Source: Streptomyces sp. NRRL WC-3742 (GTDB lineage Bacteria; Actinomycetota; Actinomycetes; Streptomycetales; Streptomycetaceae). From it: a stretch of DNA of 64,000 bases. The position numbers were made by a program, and so were the translations under genes. Location: NCBI RefSeq assembly GCF_000720635.1, contig NZ_JOCF01000004.1:62001-126000 (forward strand). Direction: 5' to 3'. The notes under the pieces are model-generated. The model saw nothing but the letters and a program-made list of their open reading frames with translations. It did no database searches and was not told where the DNA came from. Shown piece after piece: positions 36,073-44,969 of the stretch. Each line of letters starts with the position of its first letter. Position 1 is the stretch's first letter.

Positions 36073-38043
36073 ATGACCACCGAGCACGGCCGGCACAGCC
36101 GAACGACCGAACCGGCCGCACCAGCCGAACCGACACCACCGACACCACCGACACCACCGACACCACCGGCACCACCGGCCGGCCCGGCCGGGGGCCTCAC
36201 CCGCCGTCGGCTGCTGGGCGCCTCCGCCCTCGGCGGCGCGGCCTGGCTGCTGCGCGCCACCATCGGCCCGGACGACGCCCGCGCCGCCGCGCCCGTACCG
36301 CCGGGCCTGCCCGCCGGCACCGAGCTGTACCAGCGCGTCTTCCAGAACTGGTCCGGCGAGATCCGCACCGACCAGCTGTGGACCTGCGCGCCCCGCACCC
36401 CCGAGGAGGTCCCCGCCCTCGCCGACTGGGCGCACGCCAACGGCTGGCGCCTGCGCGCCACCGGATACCGGCACACCTGGGCGCCGCTCACCGTCGCGGG
36501 CGGCACCCCGGAGGCGGCGCGCGTCCTGCTCGTGGACACCAGCCGCCACCTCACCGCCGTCACCGCCGACTCGCCCACCACCGTCCGCGCCCAGACCGGC
36601 GCCACCATGGAAGCCCTCCTCGCCCACCTCGCCGACCGGGGCCTCGGCCTCACCGCCTGCCCGGCGCCCGGCGAGCTGACCGTCGGCGGCGTCCTCGCCA
36701 TCGGCGGCCACGGCACCGCAGTCCCCGCCACCGGCGAGCTGCGCCCCGACGGGCACGGGTACGGCTCGGTCAGCAACCAGGTCGTCCGGCTCACCGCCGT
36801 CGTCCTCGACCCGGCCACCGGCCGCTACACCCTGCGCACCTTCGACCGTACGGAGGCCGACAGCGCCGCCTTCCTGGTGCACCTGGGCCGCGCCTTCCTC
36901 ACCGAGGTCGTGCTGCGCGCCGGCGCCGACCGGCCGCTTCGTTGCGTCAGCCGCCTGGACATCCCCGCCACCGAGCTCTTCGCCCGCCCGGGCGCGACCG
37001 GCTCCGGCGCGAGCGGCGGCGGACTGCTCGGGGGAGTGCTCGGTGGCCTGCTCGGAGGAGGCGACGGGCCGCGCACCCTCGCCGAGTTCGTCGAGCGCGA
37101 CGGCCGCGCCGAGGCCATCTGGTTCGCCTACACCGACTACCCCTGGCTCAAGACCTGGAGCGTCACCCCGGCCAAGCCGCTCGCCTCCCGGGCCGTCGAC
37201 CAGCCCTACAACTACCCCTTCTCGGACAACATTCCGGAACCCGTCGCCCGCCTCGCCGGCCAACTCGTCTCCGGCGCCTGGGGATCGGCCCCGCTGTTCG
37301 GCCAACTCCAGTACCTGATCGCCAAGGTGGCGCTCACCGGCGACCTCACCGACGTCCTGCTCTCCGGGGGCCTGCTGCGGGACCTGCTCACCGGCGACCT
37401 GATCACCCACCTACTGGCAGGGGGACTGCGCTCCGACCTCTGGGGCCCCTCGCGCACCCTGCTGCAGTACGTGCGACCCACCACCCTGCGCGTCACCGCC
37501 AACGGTTACGCGATCCTCGCCAGGCGCGCCGACCTCCAGTGGGCGGTCAGCGAATTCGCCGCGTACTACCGGCAGTTGCTCGCCGAGTACCAGGCGCGCG
37601 GCGAGTACCCGGTCAACGGCGCCGTGGAGATCCGGGTCACGGGCCTGGACGACCCGGCGTCCAGTGGCGTGCCCGGCGCCCGGCCGCCACTGCTGTCCGC
37701 GCTGCGCCCGCGCGCCGACCGGCCGGAGTGGGACACCGCCGTCTGGCTGGACGTCCTCTCCCTCCCCGGCACGCCCGGCCTGGAGCGCTTCGCCCGGGAC
37801 CTCGAGCAGTGGCTGCTGCGCACCTTCGACGGCACCCGGGCGGGCCTGCGCGTCGAGTGGTCCAAGGGCTGGGCCTACACCACCGACGCCGCCTGGTCCG
37901 ACCCGGACGTGCTCGGCCGGGCCATCCCCGAGAGCCTGCGCGCCGGCGGCGGGCCCGGCTGGGACGAGGCGGTCGCCGTCCTCGACCGGCACGACCCGCA
38001 CCGGGTGTTCGGAAACCCGTTCCTGGACGGCCTGTTGAGGTAG
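36073..38043 (+). CDS. Tat-secreted FAD-dependent oxidase, cholesterol-oxidase-like
   Basis: A 656-residue protein. A Tat signal peptide with RRRLLGASALGGAAWLLRA follows a Pro/Thr-rich leader (PTPPTPPTPPTPPAPP, encoded by 9-bp repeats). The FAD domain (PCMH/VAO type) spans about residues 95-290 with RATGYRHTWAPLTVAGG and CPAPGELTVGGVLAIGGHG; the C-terminal substrate-binding domain resembles type II cholesterol oxidase (VEWSKGWAYTTDAAW). Gly-rich inserts (GGGLLGGVLGGLLGGG) near residue 320 are unusual. Expected to be exported and to oxidise a sterol or similar alcohol; the substrate is not provable here. The CTA-rich leader suggests ATG 36073. Confidence 0.85.
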   Translation: MTTEHGRHSRTTEPAAPAEPTPPTPPTPPTPPAPPAGPAGGLTRRRLLGASALGGAAWLLRATIGPDDARAAAPVPPGLPAGTELYQRVFQNWSGEIRTDQLWTCAPRTPEEVPALADWAHANGWRLRATGYRHTWAPLTVAGGTPEAARVLLVDTSRHLTAVTADSPTTVRAQTGATMEALLAHLADRGLGLTACPAPGELTVGGVLAIGGHGTAVPATGELRPDGHGYGSVSNQVVRLTAVVLDPATGRYTLRTFDRTEADSAAFLVHLGRAFLTEVVLRAGADRPLRCVSRLDIPATELFARPGATGSGASGGGLLGGVLGGLLGGGDGPRTLAEFVERDGRAEAIWFAYTDYPWLKTWSVTPAKPLASRAVDQPYNYPFSDNIPEPVARLAGQLVSGAWGSAPLFGQLQYLIAKVALTGDLTDVLLSGGLLRDLLTGDLITHLLAGGLRSDLWGPSRTLLQYVRPTTLRVTANGYAILARRADLQWAVSEFAAYYRQLLAEYQARGEYPVNGAVEIRVTGLDDPASSGVPGARPPLLSALRPRADRPEWDTAVWLDVLSLPGTPGLERFARDLEQWLLRTFDGTRAGLRVEWSKGWAYTTDAAWSDPDVLGRAIPESLRAGGGPGWDEAVAVLDRHDPHRVFGNPFLDGLLR

Positions 38044-38083
38044 TTCACGGGCTCGCTGACGTCTCGTCAGATATGACGCTCCG

Positions 38084-38713
38084 TCAGATGTGCTCCATCA
38101 CGATCACCGCCAGGGTGTCGGGAGTGAGGGCGCGGAACACGTGCGGGGCGTCGCCGGGGTAGCTGATGTAGTCGCCCGGGCCCAGTTCGACGGGCATCTC
38201 GCTCGGTCCGACCAGGGCCCGGCCCGCGCCGATCATCACGTGCTCGACGGACCCGGGCATGTGCGGGTCGGAGGCCCTGGTCTCGCCGGGCTGCGCCTCG
38301 ATCCGGTAGATGTCGCGACGGGCGTTGGGCGGGCAGGAGGAGAGCACGGTCGCGGCGTAGGTGGCCTGCTCGGAGTGGGTGACCGGGCCCTCCCCGGCCC
38401 GGATCACCTTCACCGCCGGGCGCGGCGGGTCGACGAGCCGGCTGAACGGCACGTTGAGCGCCACCCCGAGTGCCCAGAGCGTCTCCACGCTGGGGTTGCC
38501 CGCGCCGGACTCCAGCTGGGAGAGCGTCGACTTGGCGATGCCCGCGCGCCGGGCGAGCTCGGCCATCGAGAGCCCGCTGCGCTCGCGTTCGCGACGGATG
38601 GAGGCGGCGATCTGGCCGATCAGCTCGGTGCCGGTCCCGGCGGCGGGGCCGGGGGTGCCCGTGCTGCCGGTGGTGCCCGTGGTGCCCGTGGGCTGGGCGG
38701 TCTGGTCGGTCAT
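38084..38713 (-). CDS. XRE-cupin transcriptional regulator
   Basis: A 209-residue regulator. A Gly/Thr-rich leader (GTTGTTGSTGTPGPAAG) precedes an XRE helix-turn-helix (GLSMAELARRAGIAKSTLSQ, about residues 48-67) and a C-terminal cupin (IEAQPGETRASDPH, GPGDYISYPGDAPHVFRA). ATG 38713 is used; a GTG at 38728 is possible. It is divergent from azlCD, the usual partner of such XRE-cupin proteins, so it probably regulates amino-acid export. Its stop is near a short stem (38055-38069). Confidence 0.92.
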   Translation of the reverse strand: MTDQTAQPTGTTGTTGSTGTPGPAAGTGTELIGQIAASIRRERERSGLSMAELARRAGIAKSTLSQLESGAGNPSVETLWALGVALNVPFSRLVDPPRPAVKVIRAGEGPVTHSEQATYAATVLSSCPPNARRDIYRIEAQPGETRASDPHMPGSVEHVMIGAGRALVGPSEMPVELGPGDYISYPGDAPHVFRALTPDTLAVIVMEHI

Positions 38714-38826
38714 GGTCGGCACGCACACTTTCTCCCGGCTCCTTCGGCCCGGTGCCGTTCATGCTGTCACGGCCGCCGCCGATCGCGCTTCGGGCAATCG
38801 GCGTTCGTTCTGTCGGTACTCTCGTT

Positions 38827-38842
38827 CGGGTTGACGAACCCG
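38827..38842. promoter_or_regulatory. Inverted repeat in the azlC promoter region
   Basis: CGGGTT and AACCCG arms separated by four bases, 20 bases before azlC. A candidate site for the divergent XRE-cupin regulator. Confidence 0.45.
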
Positions 38843-38861
38843 GTCGGACGGGTTCACTCTA

Positions 38862-39605
38862 ATGAACATGCGTTCGTTCTTCCGAACCCCTCTCGGGGCC
38901 CTGGAGCCGGCGACCCTGCGCAACATCGCCCTCGTCTGTCTCGCCGACGCCCTTGTCGGCGCCTCCTTCGGCGCGATCAGCGTCTCCGGGGGCCTGCCGC
39001 TGTGGGTACCGATGGCCATGTCCGTCCTCGTCTTCGCCGGCGGCTCGCAGTTCGCGGCCGTCGGTGTGGTGCTCTCCGGTGGCGGCGCGCTCGCGGCCGT
39101 TGCCACCGGGCTGGTCCTCAACGCCCGGATGCTCCCCTTCGGGTTCACCGTCGCCGACGTACTCCAAGGCCCGTGGTGGAAGCGGCTGTCGGGCGCCCAT
39201 CTGCTCACCGACGAATCGGCCGCGTTCGTCCTCCAGGAGAAGGACCCGCACCGACGCCGGGCCGCCTACTGGACCTGTGGCCTCGCCCTGTTCGTCGTGT
39301 GGAACCTCGCCGTGCTGCTCGGCGCGGGCGCCGGCGGACTGATCGGCGACACCGATGCACTCGGCCTCGACGCCGCCTTCCCCGCCGTCCTGCTCGCCCT
39401 CGTCCTGCCCTCGCTGACCGATCGCCGCACCCGCACGGCGGCCCTGGCGGGAGCCGCCGTCGCCGTCGCGGCCACGCCGTACGTCCCGGCCGGGCTGCCC
39501 GTGCTGCTCGCCCTCGTCGGCCTGCTGCTCGCCGGACGGCCGGCGCCCGCGCTGTCCGTACCGGCCGTCCAGCCCGGGCCGATGCCGAAGGATGCCGTCC
39601 GATGA
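38862..39605 (+). CDS. azlC: AzlC-type branched-chain amino-acid exporter subunit
   Basis: A 247-residue membrane protein with the AzlC core LADALVGASFGAISVSGGLP, VFAGGSQFAAVGVVLSGG and ARMLPFGFTVADVL. Together with AzlD it exports branched-chain amino acids or analogues. ATG 38862 (MNMRSFFRTP) is used; ATG 38868 is possible. Its stop overlaps the ATG of azlD (ATGA). Regulated probably by the divergent XRE-cupin gene. Confidence 0.92.
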   Translation: MNMRSFFRTPLGALEPATLRNIALVCLADALVGASFGAISVSGGLPLWVPMAMSVLVFAGGSQFAAVGVVLSGGGALAAVATGLVLNARMLPFGFTVADVLQGPWWKRLSGAHLLTDESAAFVLQEKDPHRRRAAYWTCGLALFVVWNLAVLLGAGAGGLIGDTDALGLDAAFPAVLLALVLPSLTDRRTRTAALAGAAVAVAATPYVPAGLPVLLALVGLLLAGRPAPALSVPAVQPGPMPKDAVR

Positions 39606-39913
39606 TGCCGCTCTACGCCGTCCTGATGCTCGCCGCCGGCACCTACGCCTTCCGCATCGCCGGGCCACTGCTCGGGCACCGGCTCCAACTCTCCGACCGG
39701 CTGCGACACTTGCTCACCGTCGCGGCGACCGTCCTGCTCGTCGCCCTGGTCGCCACCGGCGCCCTGACCCAGGGTCACGGCTTCGCCGGCTGGGCCCGCC
39801 CGGCGGGCGTCCTCGTCGCCGGAGCCCTCGCGCTGCGCCGTGCGCCGTTCCCGGCCGTGGTCGTCGCGGGCGCGGCGACCACGGCGCTGCTGCGGCTGTG
39901 CGGGGTGGGCTGA
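39602..39913 (+). CDS. azlD: AzlD-type exporter subunit
   Basis: A 103-residue membrane protein with three or four helices and the family pattern AAGTYAFRIAGPLLGHRL. It works with AzlC; start ATG 39602 overlaps the azlC stop. Its stop codon opens heptamer element 8. Confidence 0.9.
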   Translation: MMPLYAVLMLAAGTYAFRIAGPLLGHRLQLSDRLRHLLTVAATVLLVALVATGALTQGHGFAGWARPAGVLVAGALALRRAPFPAVVVAGAATTALLRLCGVG

Positions 39914-40016
39914 CGGCGGACAACTGACAGCTGACGGATGACAGCCGACAGATAACAGCCGGCAGATAACAGCGAACAGATGACAGCTGACGGTATCCGT
40001 CAGCTGAAGCCTGTCA
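39911..40016. repeat. Heptamer-repeat hairpin element 8
   Basis: About a dozen contiguous 7-bp units begin on the azlD stop (gacggcg, gacaact, gacagct, gacggat, gacagcc and so on) and end in a 10-bp stem, 39984-39993 with 39997-40006. It includes the stop codon of the convergent gene at 40014. Confidence 0.9.
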
Positions 40017-40328
40017 GCCCTCCTCCGCCAACCGCTCCGCCTGCACCTCGGGGCGCTTGCTGTCCCACAGCATCTCCCACACCTTGAACACGCAGTGGTA
40101 GTCGCGCATGCTCCCCTGGGAGATCAGCAGATAGGTGTCCCCGTCCCGCAGCAGCGTCCGGTGCCGGCTGTTGAACGGGTGCTGCGGAGTGAACGTCGGC
40201 ACGATGCGCCGCAACTCCTCCACGGCCTCCTCGCGGGAGCCCTCGACCTCGCCCAGCACCTGGCTGCCCCAGATGCGGTCCTGGCCGATGCCGACGGTCT
40301 CCTCGACGACCAGCGCCCAGCGCGCCAT
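40014..40328 (-). CDS. Conserved small hypothetical protein
   Basis: A 104-residue soluble protein beginning MARWALVVEETVGIGQDRIW, with VPTFTPQHPFNSRHR and FKVWEMLWDSKRP. No catalytic motif or membrane segment. The regular strand-helix pattern suggests a small alpha/beta fold. It resembles a family of uncharacterised Streptomyces proteins of this length. Stop lies inside heptamer element 8; divergent from the acyl-CoA dehydrogenase at 40471. Confidence 0.7.
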   Translation of the reverse strand: MARWALVVEETVGIGQDRIWGSQVLGEVEGSREEAVEELRRIVPTFTPQHPFNSRHRTLLRDGDTYLLISQGSMRDYHCVFKVWEMLWDSKRPEVQAERLAEEG

Positions 40329-40470
40329 GCCACCCTCCCCGTGTCGCTTTCCTCACGCCTTCGCGTCCGTCCACCGCCGGGCCGAGTGCGCGATACTCGC
40401 CGCAACCCGCCCACGGCCGGTGCCCCTCGAACACTACGCAGACAGTACGCCGAGACGACAAGGAGCTTCG

Positions 40471-41658
40471 ATGACGAAGCCGCCCCGGATCGACCCCGCC
40501 GACCTCCTCGCCGTCGGCGACCTCCTCACCGACGAGGAGCGGCTGATCCGCGACACCGTCCGCCGGTTCACCGAGGAGCGTATCCGCCCCCACCTCGGCG
40601 ACTGGTTCGAACGCGGTGTCTTCCCCGCCCGCGAACTCGCCCCCGAACTCGGCGCCCTCGGCGTGCTCGGCATGCACCTCGACGGCTACGGCTGCGCGGG
40701 AGCGGACGCCGTCGCGTACGGGGTGGCCTGCATGGAACTGGAGGCCGCGGACTCCGGGCTGCGCAGCTTCGTCTCCGTCCAGGGCTCCCTGGCCATGCGT
40801 TCCATCCACGCCTACGGCTCCGAGGAGCAGAAGCAGCGCTGGCTGCCCGGCATGGCCGCCGGCGAGCTGATCGGCTGCTTCGGCCTCACCGAGCCCGACT
40901 TCGGCTCCGACCCCGCCAACATGCGCACCCGGGCCGTCCAGAAGGGCGGCGAGGGCGGCGACTGGGTGCTGACCGGCAGCAAGATGTGGATCACCAACGG
41001 CAGCATCGCCGACGTCGCCGTCGTCTGGGCCCAGACCGAGGCGGGCGTGCGCGGCTTCCTGGTCGAGCGCGGCACCCGCGGCCTCACCGCCACCGACGTG
41101 CACGGCAAGCTCTCCCTGCGCGCCTCCGTCACCAGCGAACTCGCCTTCGACGAGGTCGTCCTGCCCGCCGACGCCGTCCTACCCGGCGTCACGGGCCTTC
41201 GCGGCCCCCTCTCCTCCCTCAACGAGGCCCGCTACGGCATCCTGTGGGGCACCGTCGGCGCCGCCCGCGACTGCTACACCGCCGCCCTCGACTATGCCAA
41301 GAGCCGTATCCAGTTCGACCGCCCCATCGCCGGCTTCCAGCTGACCCAGCAGAAGCTGGTCGAGATGATGCTGGAGGTCGAGAAGGCGTACCTGGTGGCG
41401 CTGCGCATCGGACGGCTCAAGGAGCAGGGCGCCGCCCGTCCGCCGCACATCAGCTTCGGCAAGCTCAACAACGTCCGCACCGCCCTGGAGATCGCCCGCA
41501 GCGCCCGTACGATCCTCGGCGCCAACGGCATCACCACCGAGTACCCGGTGCTGCGCCACGCCAACAACCTGGAGTCGGTGCTCACCTACGAGGGCACCAG
41601 CGAGATCCACACCCTCGTCCTCGGCGAGGCCATCACCGGCGAGTCCGCCTACCGCTGA
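40471..41658 (+). CDS. Glutaryl-CoA dehydrogenase-like acyl-CoA dehydrogenase
   Basis: A 395-residue acyl-CoA dehydrogenase. FAD- and substrate-binding segments are CFGLTEPDFGSDPANMRTR and SKMWITNGSIADV, and the C-terminus reads LESVLTYEGTSEIHTLVLG with the catalytic Glu in TYEGT, the pattern of glutaryl-CoA dehydrogenases. Such enzymes can also decarboxylate glutaryl-CoA to crotonyl-CoA (lysine/tryptophan catabolism). ATG 40471 follows AAGGAG by seven bases. Single gene. Confidence 0.9.
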   Translation: MTKPPRIDPADLLAVGDLLTDEERLIRDTVRRFTEERIRPHLGDWFERGVFPARELAPELGALGVLGMHLDGYGCAGADAVAYGVACMELEAADSGLRSFVSVQGSLAMRSIHAYGSEEQKQRWLPGMAAGELIGCFGLTEPDFGSDPANMRTRAVQKGGEGGDWVLTGSKMWITNGSIADVAVVWAQTEAGVRGFLVERGTRGLTATDVHGKLSLRASVTSELAFDEVVLPADAVLPGVTGLRGPLSSLNEARYGILWGTVGAARDCYTAALDYAKSRIQFDRPIAGFQLTQQKLVEMMLEVEKAYLVALRIGRLKEQGAARPPHISFGKLNNVRTALEIARSARTILGANGITTEYPVLRHANNLESVLTYEGTSEIHTLVLGEAITGESAYR

Positions 41659-41730
41659 CACCCCGTCCGTACGGTCCCACCAGGGAAAACGGGTGGCCGG
41701 GCCCGCCGTGGCCCGGCTACCGTTCCTGGC

Positions 41731-42105
41731 ATGACCAGCCAGCCCGTCCAGCCACCCCCGACCACCACCCTCTGGCGCCCCACCGGCCCCGAGGAGCTGG
41801 CCCTGGTCGAGGCGTCCGGCTGGCGCGTCTGGCCGCCCCGGCTGCCCGACCAGCCGATCTTCTACCCCGTCCTCAACGAGGACTACGCGATCCGCATCGC
41901 CCGCGACTGGAACGTGCCGGCCTCCGGCGTCGGCTACGTCACCCGCTTCGAGGTCGACACGGAGTTCCTCGCCCGCTACCCCGTCCAGCAGGCCGGCGGT
42001 CGTACCATCCTCGAACTCTGGGTTCCGGCCGATGAGTTGGAGGAGTTCAACACGCACATCGTCGGCCGCATCGACGTCGTCCACGAGTTCCGGCCCCAGC
42101 CGTGA
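41731..42105 (+). CDS. Conserved hypothetical protein
   Basis: A 124-residue soluble protein with WPPRLPDQPIFYPVLNEDYA, ARDWNVPASGVGYVTRFEV and PADELEEFNTHIVGRI. This family occurs next to ADP-ribosylglycohydrolase genes in some streptomycetes, but here it precedes an ATP-grasp gene. Function unknown. Its TGA lies in the first unit of a 12-bp array. Confidence 0.7.
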   Translation: MTSQPVQPPPTTTLWRPTGPEELALVEASGWRVWPPRLPDQPIFYPVLNEDYAIRIARDWNVPASGVGYVTRFEVDTEFLARYPVQQAGGRTILELWVPADELEEFNTHIVGRIDVVHEFRPQP

Positions 42106-42180
42106 GCCCAGCCGTGAGCCCAGCCGAGAGCCCGATCGTGAGCCCAATCGTGACTCAGCCGCGACCCCAGCCGTGACCGG
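42097..42180. repeat. 12-bp tandem array spanning stop and next start
   Basis: Seven contiguous 12-bp units (cagccgtgagcc type). Unit 1 holds the stop codon of the upstream gene; units 2, 4 and 5 repeat an in-frame TGA; unit 7 holds the GTG start of the next gene. Confidence 0.85.
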
Positions 42181-42997
42181 GGCCGTGAAGGGGCCCGCGC
42201 CCGTCCTGCTCACCTCCGCCCAGGCGACCAGCACCACCGCCCTGCTCGCCGGGGCCGCCGCCCGTCGGCGCCTGGACACCGCCGTCCTGACCGGCCCCGG
42301 CACGGTCGAGGAGCTCGCCGGGCGGCCCGTCCACTGGTACGGCGGCCCGCTCGCCGCCGCCCGGATCGCCGGGCCGCTCGGCCTCGCCCTGCTCGAACCC
42401 GAGGACGACTGGCTGCCGCGCCTGCCCCGGGAGTTCACCCGCCGCCGGATCGAACTCACCACCCTCGCCGAGGCGTGGACGCTGCGCCACCCGGCCTTCG
42501 TCAAACCGCCCGCCGACAAGTCGATCCCGCCCGCGGTCTACCCGGACGGCACCCGGCTGCCCCGCACCGGCGAGCGGATCGGCCCGGACACCCCCGTCCT
42601 GGTCAGCGAACCGGTGACCTTCGCCGCCGAGTACCGGCTCTTCCTCCTCGACGGGCAGGTGCTCACCGGCAGCCGTTACGCCCGCTTCGGCCGGCTCGAC
42701 CCGGCGCCGCTCACCGAGGCGGCCACCGCCTTCGCCGCCCGCCTGCTCGACGCCGTCGGCGATACCCTGCCCAGCGCCGTCGCCCTGGACGTCGGCCCGA
42801 TCGCCGACCCGTACGACCCGGCCGAGCACTGGGCCGTGGTCGAGGCCAACCTGCCCTGGTTCGCCCACTGCTACGCGGCCGACCCGGACCGCGTCCTGGA
42901 CGTCGTGCTGCGCGCCGCGGGCCCGGCCGCCGCACTCTCCCCGGCCGACCGGCGCTTCGCCCGTGCCGCACGCACCGCCGGGACGGCGACCGGCTGA
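42173..42997 (+). CDS. ATP-grasp-domain protein
   Basis: A 274-residue protein with ATP-grasp features: FVKPPADKSIPPAVYPDG (lysine/phosphate loop region), VSEPVTFAAEYRLFLLDG and VVEANLPWFAHCYAAD. Enzymes of this fold form amide or ester bonds through acyl-phosphate intermediates, so peptide or metabolite ligation is possible. GTG 42173 lies in the last unit of the 12-bp array; GTG 42185 is an alternative start. No partner gene that would show the substrate. Confidence 0.78.
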   Translation: MTGAVKGPAPVLLTSAQATSTTALLAGAAARRRLDTAVLTGPGTVEELAGRPVHWYGGPLAAARIAGPLGLALLEPEDDWLPRLPREFTRRRIELTTLAEAWTLRHPAFVKPPADKSIPPAVYPDGTRLPRTGERIGPDTPVLVSEPVTFAAEYRLFLLDGQVLTGSRYARFGRLDPAPLTEAATAFAARLLDAVGDTLPSAVALDVGPIADPYDPAEHWAVVEANLPWFAHCYAADPDRVLDVVLRAAGPAAALSPADRRFARAARTAGTATG

Positions 42998-43140
42998 CGG
43001 GGCCGCTCGACACCTTCCGGACACCTCGTGTTCGATGGGGCGACGCCGCACGGTACGGCGGGCGGTGAACCATGGCGCGGTCGGCGGCGCCCCTCTGCGC
43101 GCGCGGCCGGGTGTGCACGACCGAAAGGAACCCCTCTGCC

Positions 43141-44019
43141 ATGACCGCTGCCCAGTGGCCCCGTCCCCGGGTGCTCGTCGTCGGGATCGACGGCGTCCGC
43201 CACGACTACCTGGCGAAGGTGCCGATGCCGCACCTCCAGGAGGTCGCCGAGGCCGGATTCCTGGTGCCGGTCACCGTCGCGGACAGCGTGCCCACCATGT
43301 CCGGGCCGTGCTGGGCCACCATCGTCACCGGGGTCGAGCCCGCCAAGCACGGCGTCTGGGGCAACCACCTGGGCGGCAACCGCCTCGACGTCTTCCCCGA
43401 CTTCGCCACCCGCCTCAACCGGGGCGACCGCCGCCGCACCTTCGTCGCGGCCGGCTGGGACCCGCTGATGATCAACGAGTCCGGCGGCCCGCTCTTCCGC
43501 GCCCCCGGCCGCCTCTCGTACATAGCGCCCGCCGAGGACACCCCCGAGGCGTGGGAGACCGTCGACGAGGAGGTCACCCGCGAGGCCGTCCACGTCCTGG
43601 CCACCGCCGACCCCGAAGCCTCCTTCGTCTACCTCGGCGCCGTCGACGAGACCGCCCACTTCCTCGGCTGCGGCGAGGAGTACCGCGCCTCCATGCGCAC
43701 CGCCGACGAGCGCCTCGGCCGGCTGCTCGACGCCGTCCGGGGCCGCGCCACGTACGCCGAGGAGCAGTGGACCGTCATCGTCGTCACCGACCACGGGCAC
43801 GTCGACGAGGGCGGCCACGGCGGCCGCACCGACGAGGAGCGCACCGCCTGGGTCGCCTGCGCCGGGCACGACATCCCGGTCGGCCCGCCCACCGGCGAGA
43901 TCCGCCACCCGGACGTCGCCGCCCAGGTGTACGCCTCGCTCCTGCGCCCGATCGACCCGCACTGGACGCTGGACGGGCGGCCCTTCCCCGTGGCCCGGCC
44001 GGTGGCCACGGGCGTCTGA
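43141..44019 (+). CDS. Alkaline-phosphatase-superfamily phosphodiesterase
   Basis: A 292-residue enzyme of the nucleotide pyrophosphatase/phosphodiesterase type. Metal-site segments: GIDGVRHDYL (Asp, residue about 20), SVPTMSGPCWATIVTG with the likely nucleophilic Thr/Ser, LGAVDETAHFLG and VTDHGHVDEGGHGG. It is expected to hydrolyse phosphodiesters or phosphonate/sulfate esters. ATG 43141 is preceded by AAAGGAAC at a suitable distance; the ATG at 43072 adds a Cys-rich leader without support. No signal peptide. Confidence 0.88.
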   Translation: MTAAQWPRPRVLVVGIDGVRHDYLAKVPMPHLQEVAEAGFLVPVTVADSVPTMSGPCWATIVTGVEPAKHGVWGNHLGGNRLDVFPDFATRLNRGDRRRTFVAAGWDPLMINESGGPLFRAPGRLSYIAPAEDTPEAWETVDEEVTREAVHVLATADPEASFVYLGAVDETAHFLGCGEEYRASMRTADERLGRLLDAVRGRATYAEEQWTVIVVTDHGHVDEGGHGGRTDEERTAWVACAGHDIPVGPPTGEIRHPDVAAQVYASLLRPIDPHWTLDGRPFPVARPVATGV

Positions 44020-44078
44020 CGGGCGCCTGACGGGGGGACCCCGGGGGACCCCGGGAAGTCCGAAGGGAGTCCGGGCGC

Positions 44079-44112
44079 CTGCACCCGGGGGAATCCGGTG
44101 CCCCGGGTGCAG
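44079..44112. terminator. Hairpin after the phosphodiesterase gene
   Basis: Perfect 12-bp inverted repeat ctgcacccgggg / ccccgggtgcag (44079-44090 with 44101-44112) with a 10-base loop. Confidence 0.8.
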
Positions 44113-44323
44113 CAGGCCCGGCTGCGCCGCGGGCGGCCCGGGGCGAGGCTCGATCGGGGCCCGGCGCAGGGCCACCACACGGACTCCGCCGAAGGGGCAT
44201 ACGCCGGAAGGTGGAGACCGTACCCCGTAAGTCGGAAGCAGGATCGCGACCTGGTGGTGACGATCCGACGGCTCGGGCTGGGCCACGATGGGTACACCCG
44301 AACGGCGCAGGCCGCCGGCCGGG

Positions 44324-44378
44324 GCAGGACACGCAGGCAGGACATGCAGAGCAGGACATGCAGGGCAGGGCACACGGG
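44324..44378. repeat. 14-bp tandem repeat, four units
   Basis: Units gcaggacacgcag, gcaggacatgcaga, gcaggacatgcagg and gcagggcacacggg, ending just before the start of the next gene. Confidence 0.8.
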
Positions 44379-44393
44379 AGAGGGCAGGCGGGC

Positions 44394-44873
44394 ATGAAGG
44401 GCATCGTGAGCAAGGTCGCGCTGGGAGTCGCGGGCACCGGCATGGCCGTCGCCGTGGCGGCCGTGGCCATCGGCCCGCGGGTGTCCGACTGGTACGACGA
44501 GCACCACCAGGAGCAGTCGGCGTACGAGACCGGCGAGCAGGCGAAGAACGACCGCCGCTCCGTGCCCGGCTGGCTGCCCGACAACGCCTCCTCGGTCAAG
44601 TACGTGATGTCCACCACCGGCGACGACCGGCTCCTGGTAGCCACCCTCCCCGAGGGCCGGCTGCCCACCGGCTGCGCCATCGGCGTACCGGGCCGTGTCT
44701 CGCACCCGGTGCCGGCGCTCAAGGCCGGCTGGTTCCCGCAGGATGTCGCGGGCAAGGCCACCGGTACCTGCGGCCACTACAGCGTCGCGCTGCACGGCAA
44801 CCGGCTCTACGCCTGGCAGGACGGCGCGGCGGTGCAGGCGGCGCACCGCGCCGAGCACTCCGCCCGGCGCTGA
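44394..44873 (+). CDS. Membrane-anchored hypothetical protein
   Basis: A 159-residue protein with one N-terminal hydrophobic segment (VALGVAGTGMAVAVAAVAIG) that could be a signal anchor, followed by an extracytoplasmic domain with two cysteines (LPTGCAIGVPG and GTCGHYSV) likely to form a disulfide. No family recognised. ATG 44394 follows GGGAGAGGGCAGG. It is followed by an MFS gene on the same strand. Confidence 0.72.
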   Translation: MKGIVSKVALGVAGTGMAVAVAAVAIGPRVSDWYDEHHQEQSAYETGEQAKNDRRSVPGWLPDNASSVKYVMSTTGDDRLLVATLPEGRLPTGCAIGVPGRVSHPVPALKAGWFPQDVAGKATGTCGHYSVALHGNRLYAWQDGAAVQAAHRAEHSARR

Positions 44874-44969
44874 CGGGGCCGTCCGGGGGGACCCCTCCTG
44901 TCGGAACCGGGCCGGGCTGCGATAGGACGGGGCGTGATCGAACATCCGTCCCCCTCCGATAGGAGCCCC

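Larger units (their letters stand above)
44020..44393. other. Gap with terminator and 14-bp repeat
   Basis: 374 bases between the phosphodiesterase gene and the small membrane-anchored protein gene. Holds a hairpin (44079-44112) and a 14-bp tandem (44324-44378). Nothing else recognised. Confidence 0.6.

Noticed and set aside
38055..38069. Heptamer element 7
   Set aside because: Only a 6-bp stem (ctgacg/cgtcag) is seen between the oxidase and XRE genes; too weak to count with the others.
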